DNA of 10,442 nucleotides, from positions 1 through 10,442 of the forward strand of contig URRN01000067.1 in NCBI GenBank assembly GCA_900550185.1, read 5' to 3'. The DNA comes from an uncultured Collinsella sp. GTDB taxonomy: Bacteria > Actinomycetota > Coriobacteriia > Coriobacteriales > Coriobacteriaceae. The position numbers and the translations under genes were made by a program. Below, one piece after another: positions 7,307 through 10,442 of the stretch. Below the pieces are notes generated by a model. It worked only from the letters and a program-made list of their open reading frames with translations. It did not search any database and was not told the DNA's origin. Position 1 is the stretch's first letter. The number at the start of each line of letters is the position of its first letter.

Positions 7307-8659
7307 ATGGCATTCAACGACTTGATCGCCCAGAAAATAAAGGACTTTGAACAGCAGGGGGTTCCGCAGGTCTTTGAGCGAGACCTTGATCTGGGAAACC
7401 CACAGGAGCCAAAGCGCGACAACATCGTAAATGTGGTTGTGGGGGCCCGCCGTTGTGGAAAGACGTATCGCCTGTATCAGGAGATGCAGCGGCTTCAGGG
7501 CCGGGGCGTCGAGCTTGACCGGATGCTTTACTTTAATTTTGAGGACGAGCGCTTGCGCCCGTATGAGCCATCGCTGCTGGCGGACGTGCTTGACACGTTC
7601 TATGCGCTGCATCCTGCTGCTCGAACCGAGGGCGCTTACATTTTCTTTGACGAGATCCAGGAAATTCCCGAATGGGGTGCGTTTCTGCGGCGTGTAGTCG
7701 ATACGGAGAAAGCGACCGTCTGTGTGACGGGATCTTCTTCTAAGATGCTGTCCTCAGAACTTAAGAGCGAGTTCAGGGGTCGTTCTCTTATACGAGAGCT
7801 TTTTCCGTTGAGTTTTTCGGAATACGTTCGATATAAGACGGGGAGCGTTTTCGAGCCAGATGCGACCTTTTCCCCAAGCGATGCAGCGCTGCTTCGACAT
7901 CATCTGATCGGATATCTTGAACGAGGGGGATTCATCGCGACACTTGAGCAGACGCCCGCAGACGCGATTCAGCTGCTACAGGAATATGCTTCGCGAACGG
8001 TCGCCATGGACGTCGTTGAACGTTACGACGTCAAGAACCCTCGCCTGGCATCTCTGTTCCTGACGCGGTGTATGGCATCTTCGGGACGAGAGCTGTCGGT
8101 GAACAAAGTGTACAACGAGTTCAAGAGCAGGCAGATACCCGTCAGTCGTAATTCGCTCAGTGACTTACTTGAGTATTATGAGGATGCCTACCTGCTGTTC
8201 TCCGTGCCAGAGTTCACGCGTTCACTGGCAAATAACATGCGGTCTGCGTCTAAGGTCTACGCTGTCGATCCTGCGATGTTTGGAGCATTCTCTCCCGCAT
8301 CGGCATTGGACCAGGGCCAGAGGCTCGAGACCGCAGTGTTCAACGCGCTAAGAAGAAGGACTCCCGCGGTGAGGGTCGGATCGGTCTGCCGCTTGCTGAT
8401 CAAAGAGAAGAGCAAAAACCATGAGGTGGACTTTGTGGCTGGGGACGCACTTCTCATGCGGGCTTATAGCCTGATTCAGGTGAGCGTGGATATGGCAAGT
8501 GAGAAAACGCGCGAGCGCGAAATTGCCGCGCTTGATGCCTCGATGGCCCAGTTCGATCTTGGCGAGTCGGCAATCGTTACCATGGATGAGCAGGCCGATA
8601 TTCCATGCGAGCACGGTGTGGTACACGTTGTTCCCGCATGGAAGTGGCTCCTTGCCTAA
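7307..8659 (+). CDS. AAA+ ATPase, AAA_14/DUF4143 family (450 aa)
   Basis: The N-terminal AAA domain has Walker A GARRCGKT (46-53), Walker B YIFFDEIQEIPEW (Asp115, Glu116) and a sensor region VCVTGSSSKML. The family hallmark EFRGRSLIRELFPLSFSEY follows. The C-terminal DUF4143 part contains HEVDFV (372-377) and then SLIQVSV, which resembles a PD-(D/E)XK nuclease-like core. The usual later Glu/Lys position reads Gln here, so nuclease activity is doubtful. Such proteins are common, often laterally spread, and their cellular role is poorly defined. The ATG follows ggag at a short 4-nt gap. Codon use differs from clpB: AGG in SRQ, AGA-AGA-AGG at residues 349-351, and several ATA codons. Together with the flanking duplicated gene end, this suggests acquisition by transfer. 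No antitoxin or partner gene lies next to it. The family call is firm; the function is open. Confidence 0.92.
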   Translation: MAFNDLIAQKIKDFEQQGVPQVFERDLDLGNPQEPKRDNIVNVVVGARRCGKTYRLYQEMQRLQGRGVELDRMLYFNFEDERLRPYEPSLLADVLDTFYALHPAARTEGAYIFFDEIQEIPEWGAFLRRVVDTEKATVCVTGSSSKMLSSELKSEFRGRSLIRELFPLSFSEYVRYKTGSVFEPDATFSPSDAALLRHHLIGYLERGGFIATLEQTPADAIQLLQEYASRTVAMDVVERYDVKNPRLASLFLTRCMASSGRELSVNKVYNEFKSRQIPVSRNSLSDLLEYYEDAYLLFSVPEFTRSLANNMRSASKVYAVDPAMFGAFSPASALDQGQRLETAVFNALRRRTPAVRVGSVCRLLIKEKSKNHEVDFVAGDALLMRAYSLIQVSVDMASEKTREREIAALDASMAQFDLGESAIVTMDEQADIPCEHGVVHVVPAWKWLLA

Positions 8660-8675
8660 CCATCTACGGATCTGT

Positions 8676-8697
8676 GGGGCCAGGACCTCCTGGCCCC
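8676..8697. terminator. Terminator-like hairpin between convergent genes
   Basis: ggggccagg (8676-8684) pairs with cctggcccc (8689-8697) around a 4-nt loop. It lies 16 bases after the ATPase stop and 35 bases from the stop of the opposing gene. Only ttc follows on the plus strand and no T-run follows on the minus strand, so it is a GC-rich stem of uncertain strength that may serve both genes. Confidence 0.55.
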
Positions 8698-8732
8698 TTC
8701 ATCACGGTTGGGGAGCACCATGATGCGCCCGG

Positions 8733-8764
8733 CTAGTCCTGGGCCTTGATGCTTGGCAGGAGAA
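8733..8764. repeat. Right copy of the 32-bp imperfect direct repeat flanking the ATPase island
   Basis: It is the 3' end of the minus-strand gene and matches 7175-7206 at 28 of 32 bases in the same orientation. The two copies are 1558 bp apart and enclose the ATPase gene with its palindromic promoter. The differences show that the copies are not a fresh target-site duplication. Confidence 0.7.
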
Positions 8765-10220
8765 TCTGGGCGAGGTAGTCGGTCTCGAGTTTGGTCGCGG
8801 CGTCGGCTTTGCCGTCTTTGCCGACCAGTACGTTCTTGATCTGGCTATAGGTGTAGCGGTTGCCGGTCGTAAGCTCGACAAGCTCAATGGCCGTGTCCAT
8901 GGGGTAGGTTGACACGGGGTTCTGCGTGCGCCCGTTGATGGTTTGCGGGATTACATACGGATAGACAGGACCGCTAGCGTAGACGGTATAACCGTTGCCT
9001 AGATTGGCCGCACCCAAAACCGTATCGCCCTCATCGGGCGTAAAGCTCTCTCCCTCGCGCACCGCGACAAGCGTCACGATTGGCGTATTGGTGTCATCGC
9101 CCAGATAGATGCACAGCGTGCTGCCGTTTTGCCAAGTCGCGACTTTGCCGTACCACTCAACCGGAATATCGAGCTGATACAGGTCCGTTGCTTTATGTCG
9201 AGCATCGGCGTCGCGGGCCGCCTGCGCCTTGCGGGAGCTCACGGCGTTGGTTGCGGCGTCGCGTCGCGCGGTTGCCGCCTGCTGGAGTACCTTTGCGACC
9301 GCGGCGGAATTCACCCCGCCTTCCTCGGCATACTTGGCGGCGGTATCGATCTGGTCGTCAGTTACCGTGTCGGCCGAAGGCACCTTGAGCTTAAAGGTGG
9401 CCTGGGCACTCAAATCCTGCCCATCGCTCTTAATGGTGACCTGCGCCTTGGTAGTCGGGACAGTGTAGATGGTGCCGTCTTCCGCGATGGGGGATCCAGC
9501 AATGGAGAGCGTGTAATCGCCGGGCAGTAGCTTAATGCCGCGACCATGCTCGTCAACGTAGAGCGTTTCGCTCACGGAAGAACCGTCGGAATCCTGCCCG
9601 CTCACCTGTACGGGAATCTTGGAGCCAGTTGAGCAGTCGAGACCCGCGGCATGCACGCCAATCTGCACCGACATCATCGTGTGGGCATTGGCGGCGACAG
9701 CGGCAGCCTGCTCTTGTTGATATCCGTTCCAGGCAGCATAGCCTGCACCGCCGGCGACAAGCGCGACGGCCACGACGCCGGCGACCATCAGATTGCGGCG
9801 CTTTGGCGACATCTTGCGATGGCGGACCTCGGCTTCGCGTGCCGAGGGAACGGACGGCAGGGGAATATCGCCCATGGCGATGGTCTCATCGACGACAGGA
9901 GCAGAGCCTAGGCCGGGGAGCTCGCGGGTCAGCGAATCCTCGGCCGGCAAGCTGTCGAGCAAGATGGTTTCCTCGCTCGTGTCGGATTCGGGTTGGTCGT
10001 CGGCCTCGCTATCGTCCTCTTCGGCTTCGGCTTCGTCAGGAGCGTCTTTGGCGTCGCTGTTTTCGTCCTCGGTGCCTTCGTGTGCCTCGTCCTGCGCGTC
10101 GACGGCCGAATCGCTAAACGAGAGCTCGTCTAGTGTGATCTGGTCTAGGCTCTCCAGGGCCTCGGCACACGCTTCTGCATCTTGGGCCGCATCCTCTTGG
10201 CCCATCGTCTCATCTTTCAT
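8733..10220 (-). CDS. Membrane-anchored protein with acidic cytoplasmic tail (495 aa)
   Basis: The ATG at 10218-10220 (minus strand) follows a GGGGGA-like ribosome binding site and gives MKDETMGQED. Residues 1-130 are extremely rich in Asp, Glu, Ala and Ser and are probably disordered. A basic patch (RHRKMSPKRR, 133-142) precedes a single transmembrane helix at about 144-164, so by the positive-inside rule the acidic tail is cytoplasmic. The outer part begins with an Ala/Gln-rich helix, then a beta-rich stretch with LPGDYTLSIAGS, as in surface adhesin or carboxypeptidase-regulatory-like folds. An Ala/Arg-rich helix (about residues 310-345) follows, then a C-terminal domain beginning DIPVEWYGKVATW. 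There is no sortase signal. I recognise no named family. A surface or envelope role is an inference. The last 32 bases are duplicated at 7175-7206. Confidence 0.85.
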   Translation of the reverse strand: MKDETMGQEDAAQDAEACAEALESLDQITLDELSFSDSAVDAQDEAHEGTEDENSDAKDAPDEAEAEEDDSEADDQPESDTSEETILLDSLPAEDSLTRELPGLGSAPVVDETIAMGDIPLPSVPSAREAEVRHRKMSPKRRNLMVAGVVAVALVAGGAGYAAWNGYQQEQAAAVAANAHTMMSVQIGVHAAGLDCSTGSKIPVQVSGQDSDGSSVSETLYVDEHGRGIKLLPGDYTLSIAGSPIAEDGTIYTVPTTKAQVTIKSDGQDLSAQATFKLKVPSADTVTDDQIDTAAKYAEEGGVNSAAVAKVLQQAATARRDAATNAVSSRKAQAARDADARHKATDLYQLDIPVEWYGKVATWQNGSTLCIYLGDDTNTPIVTLVAVREGESFTPDEGDTVLGAANLGNGYTVYASGPVYPYVIPQTINGRTQNPVSTYPMDTAIELVELTTGNRYTYSQIKNVLVGKDGKADAATKLETDYLAQILLPSIKAQD

Positions 10221-10341
10221 ATATCCCCCAAGCTCAATATCGGGACAACACTGTACCCAAAAATGGAGCCATATAAAGCGCATGCGAAATATAAGATCCG
10301 ATTTAACCCGAGCGCATCGTTCGGCCGCATCCTCGCGGCAG

Positions 10342-10383
10342 CAAAAAGCCCCCGGAACGCGAACGAATCACATTCCGGGGGCT
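10342..10383 (-). terminator. Intrinsic terminator on the minus strand
   Basis: Arms agcccccggaa (10347-10357) and ttccgggggct (10373-10383) are perfect 11-bp complements. On the minus strand the stem is followed by ttttt (complement of 10342-10346). It therefore ends a minus-strand transcript entering from beyond the right edge and insulates the gene at 8733-10220 from it. Confidence 0.85.
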
Positions 10384-10412
10384 CTGCAATGCACTGAGTT
10401 GCGCGGAGCCGG

Positions 10413-10442
10413 CTATGCGGCTTCGTACTCAAGCGATGTTTG
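10413..10442 (-). CDS. Probable C-terminal end of a minus-strand gene (partial)
   Basis: On the minus strand the last nine codons before a TAG (complement of 10413-10415) read QTSLEYEAA. The stop lies 29 bases before the terminator stem at 10383. That spacing and the plausible C-terminus suggest the tail of a gene lying mostly outside the window. Too little is visible to name a product. Confidence 0.4.
   Translation of the reverse strand, partial: QTSLEYEAA

Noticed and set aside
7307..8659. Toxin-antitoxin or restriction-modification module around the ATPase
   Set aside because: There is no small partner gene, methylase or specificity subunit next to it. The neighbours are a small low-complexity protein and a convergent membrane protein.
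8701..8728. Inverted repeat atcacggt / accatgat after the ATPase gene
   Set aside because: It has only 8 pairs with one wobble and no T-run, and is likely to occur by chance.
7175..8764. Insertion sequence bounded by a target-site duplication
   Set aside because: The flanking 32-bp copies differ at 4 positions, are too long for a normal target duplication and encode a gene end. The enclosed gene is not a transposase, and no matching terminal inverted repeats are seen at both ends.
10217..10432. 71-codon minus-strand frame crossing the terminator at 10342-10383
   Set aside because: It runs through a clear intrinsic terminator and into the start of the next gene, and its sequence is unlike a protein. 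The QTSLEYEAA frame fits the terminator position better.

Overview
The window looks like chromosomal DNA of a high-GC Gram-positive anaerobe, most likely a member of the Coriobacteriia such as Collinsella. This is an inference. It rests on the GC-rich codon use, the ClpB and YbhJ-like hydratase sequences, and copies of a short palindrome (accaccacaaagg ... cctttgtggtggt) that I associate with Collinsella intergenic DNA. No rRNA, tRNA, transposase, integrase or CRISPR array was seen.

Layout. (1) 1-1872: the 3' four-fifths of an aconitase-superfamily hydratase, followed by a perfect 22-bp inverted repeat and a classical terminator. (2) 2050-3770: two small single-pass membrane proteins of unknown function, transcribed away from each other and bordered by three copies of the palindrome. 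(3) 3772-3989: three hairpin units of exactly 57 nt, repeating every 80-81 bp. (4) 4053-6875: clpB, the ATP-driven disaggregase, with an AT-rich inverted repeat in its promoter region, a hairpin beside its ribosome binding site and a very strong terminator. (5) 6928-7122: a 64-residue Pro/Ala/Lys-rich, then acidic, protein. (6) 7175-8732: an AAA+ ATPase with AAA_14/DUF4143 architecture. Its promoter carries four copies of the 10-mer cttgattagc in alternating orientation, inside a 25-bp palindrome and a perfect 26-bp inverted repeat. (7) 8733-10220, minus strand: a large membrane-anchored protein with a very acidic cytoplasmic tail. (8) 10342-10442: a minus-strand terminator and probably the last nine codons of the next gene.

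The most notable result is that the ATPase gene looks like an acquired island. The last 32 bases of the minus-strand gene at 8733 (28 of 32 identical, reading frame kept) occur again at 7175-7206, on the far side of the ATPase gene. The homology stops next to the first palindrome. This is what is expected if the island inserted at the gene's 3' end, supplied a replacement end and displaced the old one. The ATPase gene also uses AGA, AGG and ATA codons unlike clpB.

The genes do not form one pathway. The hydratase, clpB and the small basic/acidic protein each appear to be separate transcription units with their own terminators or spacing. ClpB is the only gene with a firmly known cellular role.
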